From: Alphaproteobacteria bacterium
GTDB lineage: Bacteria; Pseudomonadota; Gammaproteobacteria; Burkholderiales; Burkholderiaceae_C
Reading direction: 5' to 3'
NCBI GenBank assembly: GCA_030054175.1
Contig: JASGCM010000021.1
Location: 1 to 61,541 of the forward strand
DNA length: 61,541 bases
Both the position numbers and the translations under genes were made by a program. Shown one piece after another: positions 50,855 through 58,977 of this stretch (within the stretch, counting starts at the first letter, position 1; every line of letters starts with the position of its first letter). The notes below the pieces were generated by a model, which was given only the letters and a program-made list of their open reading frames with translations, did no database searches and was not told the DNA's origin.

Positions 50855-51845
50855 CCGTCAGGTAGCCTAGTGTTCTGTAACCAAGTGCGTTTCGCTTGGT
50901 ATTTCCAGGGTTTCTGGATTCGGCATACGCGTCGTTCTCAACATACACGTCCATTTGATTACCATTGATATCAAGAACGACGTTTCCAGCCTGATTATTC
51001 GTGATCTTATCGAGTCCGCGCCGATTCCACGCATCATATGCCAAGTGTTCGGAATTGGCGACGCCAAAGAGAGTGAGTCGTGGTTTCAATATGTCCAAAA
51101 ATTCCCAAGATCGGCCCGAATCCCGTCCGTGATGTGGTGCAATGAGAATGTCGCAGTCCGCGACATCGGCAGCGTGGTTTTCCAAAATGTGCTCCCAAGT
51201 CGCATCATGGGAGTCGCCCGAGAATATGAGCTTAAATCCGCCTGTACGATAGAGGATCACGTATGAACAATCGTTGAAATCTTCACTCGTATTGGCGTCA
51301 TTGACTAAACTCTGGGTAGGAGCAATGATCTTCAAACCATCTCCGCCTCCCCCGTTATCGTCCTCGTTGGCATATTTAAATATCTTGCCTGCGAGAACCT
51401 TAAGGGTTGTGATTCCCGGTTCCTTGTCGTCGCGCACATTCGCATACCGATCCCAGTCCTCTTCTCTGTAGCCGTTGTACCCGGCGAAGTCCGGCTTAGG
51501 CTTGTTGGCACCGGAGTGCCAGAAGTTGTTGACCTTAATCTCGTCAAGCAAAGCGTTAAAGCCATCCAAATGATCCATGTCCGGATGGGTCAGAATGAAA
51601 CGCCAGATTGATTGGATTCCCAACGCGGTCAAGTAGTTCTGCGGCCTCGTAGGATAGGCTTTCATGTTGAAGTTGCCGCCCGCATTTGAGCCCGCCAAGC
51701 CCGATGATTTTATGAGGCGGTTAGTCGACTCCTGTATCTCAGTCATGTTTCCACAGGAGATGTCGATCATACTGATACGGTCACTGTTGTGCTGAATAAC
51801 AATGCAGTCACCTTCCCCCACGTTAAGAAAATGAACCGTTGCCAT
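50847..51845 (-). CDS. Metallo-beta-lactamase-fold hydrolase, ComEC-like
   Basis: A 332-residue protein: VGEGDCIVIQ at the N-terminus, the metal motif LTHPDMDHLDG near residue 87, LIFSGDSHDATWE near 210 and APHHGRD near 238. This layout fits the ComEC/Rec2-type MBL group, which includes nucleases and cyclic-nucleotide-related enzymes. ATG 51845 is used (GTG 51848 is adjacent). By eye it is AT-richer than the phage genes. It lies 87 bases downstream of a second MBL protein and probably belongs to one cargo cassette. Confidence 0.8.
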   Translation of the reverse strand: MATVHFLNVGEGDCIVIQHNSDRISMIDISCGNMTEIQESTNRLIKSSGLAGSNAGGNFNMKAYPTRPQNYLTALGIQSIWRFILTHPDMDHLDGFNALLDEIKVNNFWHSGANKPKPDFAGYNGYREEDWDRYANVRDDKEPGITTLKVLAGKIFKYANEDDNGGGGDGLKIIAPTQSLVNDANTSEDFNDCSYVILYRTGGFKLIFSGDSHDATWEHILENHAADVADCDILIAPHHGRDSGRSWEFLDILKPRLTLFGVANSEHLAYDAWNRRGLDKITNNQAGNVVLDINGNQMDVYVENDAYAESRNPGNTKRNALGYRTLGYLTAN

Positions 51846-51932
51846 CACTCAATCTATCGCTTGTGAATTGATATTCGAGCAACGCGCTGCGCATTGATCG
51901 TAAGACCTTCCAGCTCTTTCGGTGATTCCATT

Positions 51933-52889
51933 TCAGCGAAGTCCTTTAAAGCCTGGTCGGTAGATATTTCTCAGTGTGTCGGCATTCATTGATAGCCAGT
52001 GACTTTTTCGTGTCACGAAATCTAGTTGTCTTGAAATTTTCGTTGAGTCGGCAATCAGATTCGTTGCACGAAACTTGTTCGAATGCGGGTGTAGCGAATG
52101 AATGAGCACGTCGCCCGTCTTGGTCGTCATGATCGGAATATCAAGATCAAAAAGTCTTTGACGAACCTCTGGCTTAGGATGTTCGAATTGATTGTCGAAC
52201 TGGCTCCCACAGATTGCAATTCTTGGCTGAATTACTTCAAAAAACTTTTTCGAATTAGTTGCGCAGTCCGCTCCGTGATGGGCCAGCAGTAGGACATCGA
52301 CCTCGCGCTTAAAAATCTTGCAGCGGCGAAGGTATGCGCCAATGTTGGCATCCTCGACATCACCCAGGCTGGCGACGTTGAAGCACCCCTGACGAAACAA
52401 CTTGACGGTCGAGTTGTTGTTTGATTCAGCGTCTTGTATGGCGCGAGGGTGGTACACAACATCTCGGTACGCTAGATCCTCGGCACTCTTTAGGCCCTTG
52501 ATGTACTCGGGGTTGACGGAGACGCACTTGACAGTGCGCCCCTTGTTCGCGTTCGTCGCCCGGTACTGTTGAATAAGCTTCAGGCAATCCTTCGCGGTGG
52601 CACTATGCGGCGGATATCCCGGGTACTCAATCGTCGCTGGCTTATAGCGCGAGAGTATTTCTTCGAGGTCAGCCGTTGCGCAATGGTCTTGATCCCATCC
52701 CGTGATGTGAAGGACGTCGATGGTAAATTTACCGCACTCCGCAAGTTCTCTGTCCAAATTGGGGCGACTCAGATCAGTCAACCTTGCTTCAATCAAGGTG
52801 AATGTGCTGTCTGCGAAATGAGAAAAGGAAGCGCCAGCCGTGCCAAGCTGATATGCGCGAAATCTCGTAACGATGGATCGGGCGGTCAT
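51933..52889 (-). CDS. Metallo-beta-lactamase-fold protein with altered metal motif
   Basis: A 318-residue protein starting at ATG 52889. ITGWDQDHCA near residue 66 occupies the HxHxDH position but has Gly where the first His is expected, so metal binding may be weakened or different. Later LLLAHHGADC matches the ComEC-type HHG motif. It overlaps the upstream chimeric membrane gene by four bases. Together with the 332-residue paralog it forms a tandem MBL pair. Confidence 0.7.
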   Translation of the reverse strand: MTARSIVTRFRAYQLGTAGASFSHFADSTFTLIEARLTDLSRPNLDRELAECGKFTIDVLHITGWDQDHCATADLEEILSRYKPATIEYPGYPPHSATAKDCLKLIQQYRATNANKGRTVKCVSVNPEYIKGLKSAEDLAYRDVVYHPRAIQDAESNNNSTVKLFRQGCFNVASLGDVEDANIGAYLRRCKIFKREVDVLLLAHHGADCATNSKKFFEVIQPRIAICGSQFDNQFEHPKPEVRQRLFDLDIPIMTTKTGDVLIHSLHPHSNKFRATNLIADSTKISRQLDFVTRKSHWLSMNADTLRNIYRPGFKGLR

Positions 52890-53914
52890 TTCTTTTTCCC
52901 CCCATCGTTGCTCGACTCCAGAGCTAAGACGTTTTGAACAAGTCGTATGCCTGTATTTCGAGCAGAGATAGCAAGCCAAAGGAATTGCAATGCCAATCCA
53001 CCGATAACCGTTGCCTGTGCGCCAAGTGGAATTCCAGATATTGTTGCTGCTATGCTGGAAATCACGAGGATCAGAAGCGTCAGGCTGGAAGAATCCCGAA
53101 ACAGAAGGAATCGCTTGTGCGAATCACTGACAATGACATTGGACTGATGCTTTTGGAACAACCGATACCAGCAGGTGTTTTGATCTCTCGCGCTCTGCGG
53201 AAACTCCCCAACTTTCTTCTTCAGAACCGCTATGTCGATCCGAGGATCAGCGTCGGCGTGCTCGCTGAACGCACGATGGCCAGGTAATGCATTTTTGAGA
53301 CGCCAGAATACGATTGAGGCTTTAATGTTGGATGACAGCAGGTCATTTAAGAAGACGGCAACAAGCGGGCCAGTGGAAGCCAGCAGTATCCCTCTGACGA
53401 ATGCCGACTGCGCCAGCTCCGCTACTGATGCTTGGGTATCCACTAACGCGAAGGGCACGATGACTCGCTCGGACTCGCCGCTGCTCATCGAGTGGTAGCG
53501 GATGGCAACTGGCCGCTTGGCGTGGATCGCCCGGCAGACCGGGGCCAGCACATCCATCTTCGGGTTGCTCAAGGCGGTGGGCGACTCGCACGGCAGCAGC
53601 GGCTGGGTTGCGCCGTTCACGCCATCGCCGAAACCCAGAGCAAGTGCCGATAGCACGCGCTGCGATGCGTGGTCGAACAGCGGGAAGAACGCCTGCCCGA
53701 TGCGGTAGATCTTGTTGCTGCCATCAAAGATGATGTTCTGCGGCGCGATTTCCCGGTACAGCGCCAAGTCGCGTGTCGCCCCTGCCGGTGCCATGCCGAA
53801 ACGGTCGATCAGGTCTGGGCGACCGATTTCACCGAAGAAGTAGAGCCGGAAGTCGATGTAGGCCAGCCGCTCGCGCTGGGCGTTACTTAGATTCTCGACG
53901 CGCTGGGCCTTCAT
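52886..53914 (-). CDS. Chimeric gene: BrxR/WYL regulator N-terminus fused to a membrane protein
   Basis: Residues 1-160 read like a BrxR/CapW-type regulator: a winged helix (DLIDRFGMAPAGATRDLALY, NIIFDGSNKIYRIGQAFFP) and the first strands of a WYL domain (RPVAIRYHSM, RVIVPFALVD). At VDT the WYL domain stops abruptly. Residues 165-342 are a membrane protein with three hydrophobic segments (around 172-192, 285-305 and 308-328) and a WRLKNALPGHRAF motif. Base composition also changes at the junction (about 53440), GC-rich before it and AT-rich after. I infer a deletion or recombination fusion. Confidence 0.6.
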   Translation of the reverse strand: MKAQRVENLSNAQRERLAYIDFRLYFFGEIGRPDLIDRFGMAPAGATRDLALYREIAPQNIIFDGSNKIYRIGQAFFPLFDHASQRVLSALALGFGDGVNGATQPLLPCESPTALSNPKMDVLAPVCRAIHAKRPVAIRYHSMSSGESERVIVPFALVDTQASVAELAQSAFVRGILLASTGPLVAVFLNDLLSSNIKASIVFWRLKNALPGHRAFSEHADADPRIDIAVLKKKVGEFPQSARDQNTCWYRLFQKHQSNVIVSDSHKRFLLFRDSSSLTLLILVISSIAATISGIPLGAQATVIGGLALQFLWLAISARNTGIRLVQNVLALESSNDGGKKK

Positions 53915-54031
53915 GCCAGTAACAACCTTTGCCGGATGGATAGACTATTTTCGAACAAATGATATCATCAATATGATGATGATTGGTGGTCCGTTTGCAT
54001 GGAATATCCTGTCTTGACCAAGGAGTGACTC

Positions 54032-54763
54032 ATGGGCTTTCGTTTCCAGAAACGCATCCGAATTTTCAAGGGGATGAACCTGAACTTGAGCAAGTCGGGC
54101 TCGTCCTTGACCGTCGATGTCGCTGAGGAGAGGAAAAAAGTCCATGCAGACTTGAAGGCAGAGCTATTCAAGCGCCAGCTCTCGAACTCTGACAACTTTG
54201 ACAAAGCAATACTTACATACTCCTCTGCCGGTCTCGCACTGTCTCTTGGTTTCCTAAAGGACTTCATTCCCATCACCCGTGCCGACGCCTCCTGGCTTTT
54301 ATTTTTGTCGTGGGTGCTTTTTGTTGTGGCGGTAGTAGTTACGCTGGCCTCGTTTATTTCCTCACAGCGGGGAATCACGAGGCAGTTGGAAATTAACGAG
54401 CGTTACTACCTTCAGTTGGATGACACCGCTCTGTCCGCGAAAAATTTCTTCGCGCGATTCACAGACTGCCTTGGGTATGTTGCTGGTGCCGCTTTTGTTG
54501 TGGCAATCGCGTGCAGTACGATTTTTGTGTCAATCAATCTTGAAAGGGCAGCGATCATGGCCGAACAAAAGCAGGTACCGTTGAGAGAAGGTGCACCGGT
54601 TCCCACTATTCAGCAAGTTCCGCAGACGTTACAAAAGGGTGCTCCCGTGCCTGGCATTCAGCAGGTGCCTCAACAAACCACTCAGGGTACGGGTTCTGCT
54701 GGTGCCTCAGGCAGCGCCGTTGGATCTTCAAACTCTGGCTCCGCTGCCAAAGGCAAGCCTTAA
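54032..54763 (+). CDS. DUF4236-like N-terminus fused to a membrane protein
   Basis: A 243-residue protein. Residues 1-28 (GFRFQKRIRIFKGMNLNLSK then SGSSLTV) match the start of DUF4236 proteins. Residues 60-180 hold three to four transmembrane segments, such as ASWLLFLSWVLFVVAVVVT and YVAGAAFVVAIACSTIFVS. The C-terminus has an imperfect tandem repeat (GAPVPTIQQVPQ / GAPVPGIQQVPQ) and a Gly/Ser tail. The function is unknown; a small membrane effector or stress protein is possible. Confidence 0.6.
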   Translation: MGFRFQKRIRIFKGMNLNLSKSGSSLTVDVAEERKKVHADLKAELFKRQLSNSDNFDKAILTYSSAGLALSLGFLKDFIPITRADASWLLFLSWVLFVVAVVVTLASFISSQRGITRQLEINERYYLQLDDTALSAKNFFARFTDCLGYVAGAAFVVAIACSTIFVSINLERAAIMAEQKQVPLREGAPVPTIQQVPQTLQKGAPVPGIQQVPQQTTQGTGSAGASGSAVGSSNSGSAAKGKP

Positions 54764-54786
54764 CTTCTCGATCATCCTGCTCGGCT

Positions 54787-54984
54787 TCAACCATGAACCG
54801 ACTTGGTGGAGCTCGTAAGGCAAGATTCCTCGAACGCCTCGATGTCCGTCAGCCGGTACCGAACTTGCCCAGACAGCTTCAGGAAGACCGGGCCGATCCC
54901 AACGGACCTCCACCGCTCCAAGGTGGCCTCACTGATGGCCCATCGGGCGGCCAGTTGTTTCTGATTGATGTGTACGACGTCCAT
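54787..54984 (-). CDS. HTH_17 (AlpA/excisionase-like) protein, second paralog
   Basis: A 65-residue protein starting at ATG 54984 after GGAGA. QKQLAARWAISEATLERWR and GQVRYRLTDIEAFEE make the same HTH-plus-wing as the gene at 14491, with GIGPVFLKL identical between them. It may be the excisionase or regulator of an element that ends here, or a relic of an earlier integration. Confidence 0.7.
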   Translation of the reverse strand: MDVVHINQKQLAARWAISEATLERWRSVGIGPVFLKLSGQVRYRLTDIEAFEESCLTSSTKSVHG

Positions 54985-55105
54985 GTGTTCTCCAGCCAAA
55001 AGTTGAAACGTCCCAATGAACCCTTCGGTTCGGGAAGAAGTCAACGGGTGCAGACTTGCGCGGGTCGCTTCGGACAGTGGAACGAGCATTGACGGCCAAG
55101 GTGCT

Positions 55106-55126
55106 CATTGGCATAATCTGCCAATG
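55106..55126. promoter_or_regulatory. ParD operator: inverted repeat over a -10 element
   Basis: CATTGGCA-TAATC-TGCCAATG is a perfect 8-bp inverted repeat with a 5-base spacer that contains a CATAAT -10-like sequence, 22 bases before the antitoxin start. Type II toxin-antitoxin operons are usually autorepressed at just such a site. Confidence 0.65.
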
Positions 55127-55147
55127 GATTTTGATGAGGAGATTGGT

Positions 55148-55429
55148 ATGCCTACGCGTAACGTTGTGCTGACCAACTATCAAGCGTCCTTTGTGGAGCG
55201 ACTTGTCAGCACCGGCCGGTACCAAAACGCCAGCGAAGTCTTGCGGGAAGGCTTGCGCATGGTGGAACAACGGGAAGCCGAAGATGCTTCACGCCTGGAG
55301 GCCCTGCGCAGCGCAGTCAGGGTTGGCATTGATGACTTCGAGCAGGGGCGATACGCCACCTTTGAATCGGGAGCTCAACTTAGAGGTCACTTGGCATCCT
55401 TGGCGTCCAAGGCCATTGCCGGGGCATGA
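55148..55429 (+). CDS. parD: ParD-type antitoxin
   Basis: A 93-residue antitoxin. RNVVLTNYQASFVERLVSTG with RYQNASEVLREGLRMVE is the ribbon-helix-helix domain of the ParD/CopG family, and the C-terminal 40 residues wrap the toxin. ATG 55148 has GAGGAG seven bases upstream. It overlaps the toxin gene by four bases. Confidence 0.9.
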   Translation: MPTRNVVLTNYQASFVERLVSTGRYQNASEVLREGLRMVEQREAEDASRLEALRSAVRVGIDDFEQGRYATFESGAQLRGHLASLASKAIAGA

Positions 55430-55773
55430 GGCAAATTTGGACGGTTCGGCTCGCTCAACAGGCTGATCAGGACTACGTTGAAATCCTGACTTGGACGGTC
55501 AAGACCTTCGGTGAGGGGCAGGCCAGCACCTATGCCGAAACGATGGCGCTTGCGATCGAGGCTTTGGCGGAGGGACCTGATGTTCTGGGCGCCAGAGCAC
55601 GCGATGACATTCAACCAGGCATTCGGACCTTGCACGTCGGGCGGCAGGGACGTGCGGGGCGACACTTCGTGGTGTTCCGTGTGACTGGGTCAGACATCGA
55701 TGTTCTGAGACTGCTTCACGACAGCATGGATCTGCCACGACATTTGCCTGCGGCCAACGATCACACGCCTTGA
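55426..55773 (+). CDS. parE: ParE-type toxin
   Basis: A 115-residue RelE/ParE-superfamily toxin: VRLAQQADQDYVEILTWTVK, then GIRTLHVGR and HFVVFRVTGSDIDVLRLLHD, the family strands. ParE toxins inhibit DNA gyrase and can stabilise mobile elements. With ParD and the operator it makes a complete addiction module in the accessory region. Confidence 0.9.
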   Translation: MRQIWTVRLAQQADQDYVEILTWTVKTFGEGQASTYAETMALAIEALAEGPDVLGARARDDIQPGIRTLHVGRQGRAGRHFVVFRVTGSDIDVLRLLHDSMDLPRHLPAANDHTP

Positions 55774-55932
55774 CGCACAGTCGACAACGGCATGCGTGGG
55801 GCCGTTTTGGGGCGGCGTGACAGATGCGTAGTCGTGCGGAAGAATAAGAAAACCGCTTCAATGGGTCCAAAGTTCCGCGTTTTTCCGCAAGGGACCTAAG
55901 CAGCGGGAAGGTGCCAGGATGCGTCTACTGTA

Positions 55933-55966
55933 CGGAATTGAACCCGGGTCCGCACCCACCACCAAT
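55933..55966. repeat. Copy A of a tmRNA/tRNA T-arm-like repeat
   Basis: CGGAATTGAACCCGGGTCCG is followed by CACCCACCACCAAT. The same unit occurs at 58649-58683. On the minus strand it reads GCGGACCCGGGTTCAATTCC, strongly reminiscent of a tmRNA T-arm, a common integration target. No complete RNA gene surrounds it. Confidence 0.5.
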
Positions 55967-56058
55967 TTCGCATTTGTTAGTAACTGTCCTTGGCAACCCT
56001 CAGGTGTCCGTAGGTGCCAGTAAGGCTCCGCGAGTGCCCTGAGGGTCGCTGCTAATTA

Positions 56059-56274
56059 CTACCGGTCACTGCGGGCTGATGCACGATGAGACGTGCTCCC
56101 GCGAAGGGAATCCTCCTCGAAGTCGGTGATATCGGACAGGCGATAACGTACACGGCCCATCATCTTCATATAGATCGGTCCAATGCCTTCACTGCGCCAG
56201 CGCTCAAGCGTGCTTTCAGCGACTTGCCAGCGTTCGGCCAGTTGGGTTTGGGTCAGGTAGTTGATTTCAGTCAT
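56059..56274 (-). CDS. HTH_17 (AlpA/excisionase-like) protein, third paralog
   Basis: A 71-residue protein (TQLAERWQVAESTLERWR, GRVRYRLSDITDFEE) after an AAGGAG ribosome binding site. Related to 14491 and 54787. It lies between the ParDE module and the TonB receptor; the T-arm-like repeat sits about 90 bases beyond its end, which is compatible with an attachment region. Confidence 0.7.
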   Translation of the reverse strand: MTEINYLTQTQLAERWQVAESTLERWRSEGIGPIYMKMMGRVRYRLSDITDFEEDSLRGSTSHRASARSDR

Positions 56275-56336
56275 GACGACTCCTTGGTTGACGCTGCGAA
56301 ATTGCAGCGTTCCAAGGCTCCACCCACTTAAAAAGC

Positions 56337-58409
56337 TCAGAACTGGACTCTCGCCGTCAACCGGATGGTTCTTGGTTCTGCCGGGTGCACATGCACTCCG
56401 TCCACGCCCGCTAGCGGCTCGCCAGCGACTCGCGAGGTGTGGTAGTAACTGATGTCGTTGTTCTTGCGATCGGCCAGATTCAGGACATCCAGCCCAAGGG
56501 TGATGTCGTTGGATATCTTCCTTGTCACCCGCAGATTGGTCGTCAAACTCGAGGAAGAGCGCACGCTGTTGTTCTCAATCAAAGGGGCTGATCCGATGTA
56601 CCGGACGCCCAGGGATCCAGACCACGGCCCCAGATTCCTGAGTGCGAACGTGAGGTTCGCAACCCGCTGGGTTGCATTGACGATGGAGTGGCCAGCGGGG
56701 TCATCATCCGCGTAGCGTGGCTTGGTCCAGGCCAGGTTTACATCCATCAGGAAGTGTTCTCCCGGCGTCCAATGGTTGCTCCACTCAATGCCAGTGCGTT
56801 TGCTGGGCCTGCCCGCTTCGGTGTTTCCTGCATCTCCCACATAGACCAGTTCGGAGTCGAAGTCCAAGCGCCACAGGGCCAGTGTGCTTTGCAGATTCGG
56901 GATGACTTCAGTCTTGACGCCGACTTCTTGCCCACGGGAACTGACCAGCCCAGGGACACGGTCGATAGGCAGTCCGGTCTTGGGATCCACACGTGCGGTC
57001 ATGCCACGCGCATCGTTGCTGTGAAACCCCTGGCCGGTGTTGAGGAAAAACTCCGTTTTGTTCCATGGGCCAAAGATGAATGACATCTTGGGCGACAGCT
57101 TGAAGGCGCTGGCTTTCCCTGAGTTTTCGCTCAAAGAGTGACTGGTCACGTTGACGTTGAGCTGGTCGGCCCTCAGACCCGCGATCGTTCGCAACCAGCT
57201 GTTCCAGCTGATCTCGTTTTGGCCGTAGACGCCGAGCATGGACTGACGCACCTGATCGTCCCGGACGGTGGCCTGGATTTGTCGCTGAGCGGTGTCGTAT
57301 AGACCCACTCGAATGTCGTCTTGCCTCAACTGGACGCCAATCGTATTGAGCATCGTCCGGCCAGGGCCCAGTTCAGTGATCCAGGTTCTGAACGCCTTGC
57401 CGCCAAGCACCGTCCGATGATCTGTCTGCGCAAACTGATCGGTAGGCCGCTCCAGGGCGTAGGTGAAGTTGGAGTACAGGTCGAGATCGTATTGGAGGGC
57501 GTACCACTGGACCGCCGTGATCTGATTGTTCTCCGATCGTCTCCAAGTGCCAGACAGGCTGACGCGGCTTGTCATGGCACCGTCGCTCGGATCAAGGCTG
57601 TCAAACCGCCCGAACGGCTGTCCATGATAGCTGCCGGCATCAATCAGGCGCTGCGGCACTTGGTCCGTGGAGTTCCAACGGGCTGAATAGGCTGAAAGGC
57701 TGGTGCTCCAGTTTTCTCGCGGTGTCCCGCCGCTGAGGGTCAACAGCGCGTTGAGCTTTCGGATGCCCTCTGGGACGGACCAGGGACCGTCGTTGTTCAT
57801 GCGCTCGACAGCGGTCAGCAGTGTGACCCCCTCGGAGACTTCTCGCGAACCAGCGGCTACGCCGCGAACATAGCCCCGTTGCCCCAAGGTCACTGAGGCG
57901 AAGGGCTTATCCAGTTGTGTCCGGTAAATGATGTTGGCCGAGCCGGCGGACGAAAAGTCGCCCTCGGAAGCAAAGTAGGGGCCCTTGCGGTATTCAACTC
58001 GACTGACCAACTCCGGGATCAGGATGTTCAGGTCGCTGTAGCCATGACCGTGAGCGTGTGTCGGCATGTTGATCGGCACGCCATTGATCGTGGTGGCGAA
58101 GTCTGTGCCGTGATCGAGGTTCATGCCTCGCAGAAAGTACTGGTTGGCTTTGCCATCACCCGAGTGCTGGGTGACGACCATCCCAGGGATGAATTCCAGC
58201 ACCTCGGCCGGTCGCAGCAAGGCGCGGTTGCGCAGCAGTTCAGATCCGATCACGCCCTGGCTTGCCGCGTCGCTCGAGCCTACCGAGTTGTCGTAATGGC
58301 CTGTGACCACCACTGGGGGCAGGTTTGCTATGGAATCATGCGCATAGACTGAACCCGCGCACCACATCAGTGCGAATTGAATCAGGGCAGTTTTATGGCA
58401 GGTGTCCAT
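56337..58409 (-). CDS. TonB-dependent outer-membrane receptor
   Basis: A 690-residue receptor. Residues 1-23 are a signal peptide (cleavage after VYA), followed by a TonB-box-like PPVVVTG. The plug domain has EVLEFIPGMVVTQHSGDG and NQYFLRGMNLDHGTDFAT with a His-rich loop (NMPTHAHGHGYSD), and a 22-strand-type barrel ends with a terminal Phe (LTARVQF). The His-rich plug loop hints at a metal or metal-chelate substrate. It is complete and probably functional. Regulation is not visible. Confidence 0.88.
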   Translation of the reverse strand: MDTCHKTALIQFALMWCAGSVYAHDSIANLPPVVVTGHYDNSVGSSDAASQGVIGSELLRNRALLRPAEVLEFIPGMVVTQHSGDGKANQYFLRGMNLDHGTDFATTINGVPINMPTHAHGHGYSDLNILIPELVSRVEYRKGPYFASEGDFSSAGSANIIYRTQLDKPFASVTLGQRGYVRGVAAGSREVSEGVTLLTAVERMNNDGPWSVPEGIRKLNALLTLSGGTPRENWSTSLSAYSARWNSTDQVPQRLIDAGSYHGQPFGRFDSLDPSDGAMTSRVSLSGTWRRSENNQITAVQWYALQYDLDLYSNFTYALERPTDQFAQTDHRTVLGGKAFRTWITELGPGRTMLNTIGVQLRQDDIRVGLYDTAQRQIQATVRDDQVRQSMLGVYGQNEISWNSWLRTIAGLRADQLNVNVTSHSLSENSGKASAFKLSPKMSFIFGPWNKTEFFLNTGQGFHSNDARGMTARVDPKTGLPIDRVPGLVSSRGQEVGVKTEVIPNLQSTLALWRLDFDSELVYVGDAGNTEAGRPSKRTGIEWSNHWTPGEHFLMDVNLAWTKPRYADDDPAGHSIVNATQRVANLTFALRNLGPWSGSLGVRYIGSAPLIENNSVRSSSSLTTNLRVTRKISNDITLGLDVLNLADRKNNDISYYHTSRVAGEPLAGVDGVHVHPAEPRTIRLTARVQF

Positions 58410-58648
58410 CCAGCGTGACAGGCAAATTCCAGGCCAGTCTACCTCTCAGCAATGTTCTGCTTTTCATCGCGAACCACGCGGAGCTTGTTGCTTGTCGCCA
58501 TGCCTGTGAATCGCCCCTGTTCGGGGGTGAAAGACAGGATCAGAATGATGCGGAAAATTGCGGATGGTGAGGGCGAGGGGGTAGGTGTCAGCACCTTTCC
58601 GCAACCTTCCGCAGGGTCGTAACGGGTGCTAGCAGGCTTACACTTGCT

Positions 58649-58683
58649 CGGAATTGAACCCGGGTCCGCGGCCACCACCAATA
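58649..58683. repeat. Copy B of the T-arm-like repeat
   Basis: CGGAATTGAACCCGGGTCCG is followed by CGGCCACCACCAATA, matching 55933-55966 over the 21-base core and again over CCACCACCAAT. A terminator follows six bases later, as after the CCACCACCAATA at 6549. The copies may be remnants of attachment sites. Confidence 0.5.
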
Positions 58684-58688
58684 CTCAA

Positions 58689-58721
58689 AATCCCAACCCT
58701 TATCCGGTTGGGATTTTTTTT
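58689..58721 (+). terminator. Rho-independent terminator
   Basis: AATCCCAACC pairs with GGTTGGGATT around CTTATCC, followed by eight T. No plus-strand gene precedes it. Its resemblance to the terminator at 6563 (AATCCCCAAC stem, same preceding CCACCACCAATA) suggests common origin. Confidence 0.8.
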
Positions 58722-58933
58722 GCCTGTTCCCCCCTGAAATGCGTCGTTGCCTCGCGAGCGTGACCACCCCAAACTCGGCTTTCTCGCCCCCGTCCATGCG
58801 TCTCTGTTCCCGGTTTTCTCTGCTGGTCTCGAGAGCGTTCTCGAGGCCACTTCCTTTTCCATCAAGGGTTTAGACGCGGTCGGTTGTGGTTGGCAACTCC
58901 TGTAGAGAGGGCGACCGAGCGACGAGGAAGCAC

Positions 58934-58955
58934 AAAAAAACCGCCCGAGGGCGGT
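58934..58955 (-). terminator. Terminator of the right recombinase operon
   Basis: On the minus strand ACCGCCC pairs with GGGCGGT and is followed by seven T. It lies 22 bases after the stop of the last recombinase-associated gene. Confidence 0.8.
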
Positions 58956-58977
58956 GCTCGCGTTAGGTTCAAGGCGG

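Larger units (their letters stand above)
58410..58977. other. 568-bp stretch without a gene
   Basis: I see no convincing gene between the receptor start and the recombinase module. The stretch contains the second T-arm-like repeat (58649-58683), a plus-strand terminator (58689-58721) and the minus-strand terminator of the recombinase operon (58934-58955). The receptor promoter should lie in 58410-58560. Confidence 0.5.

Noticed and set aside
55933..55966. Complete tmRNA or tRNA gene
   Set aside because: Only the T-arm-like core is present, its T-stem mispairs, and no tag-encoding region or acceptor partner is found nearby.
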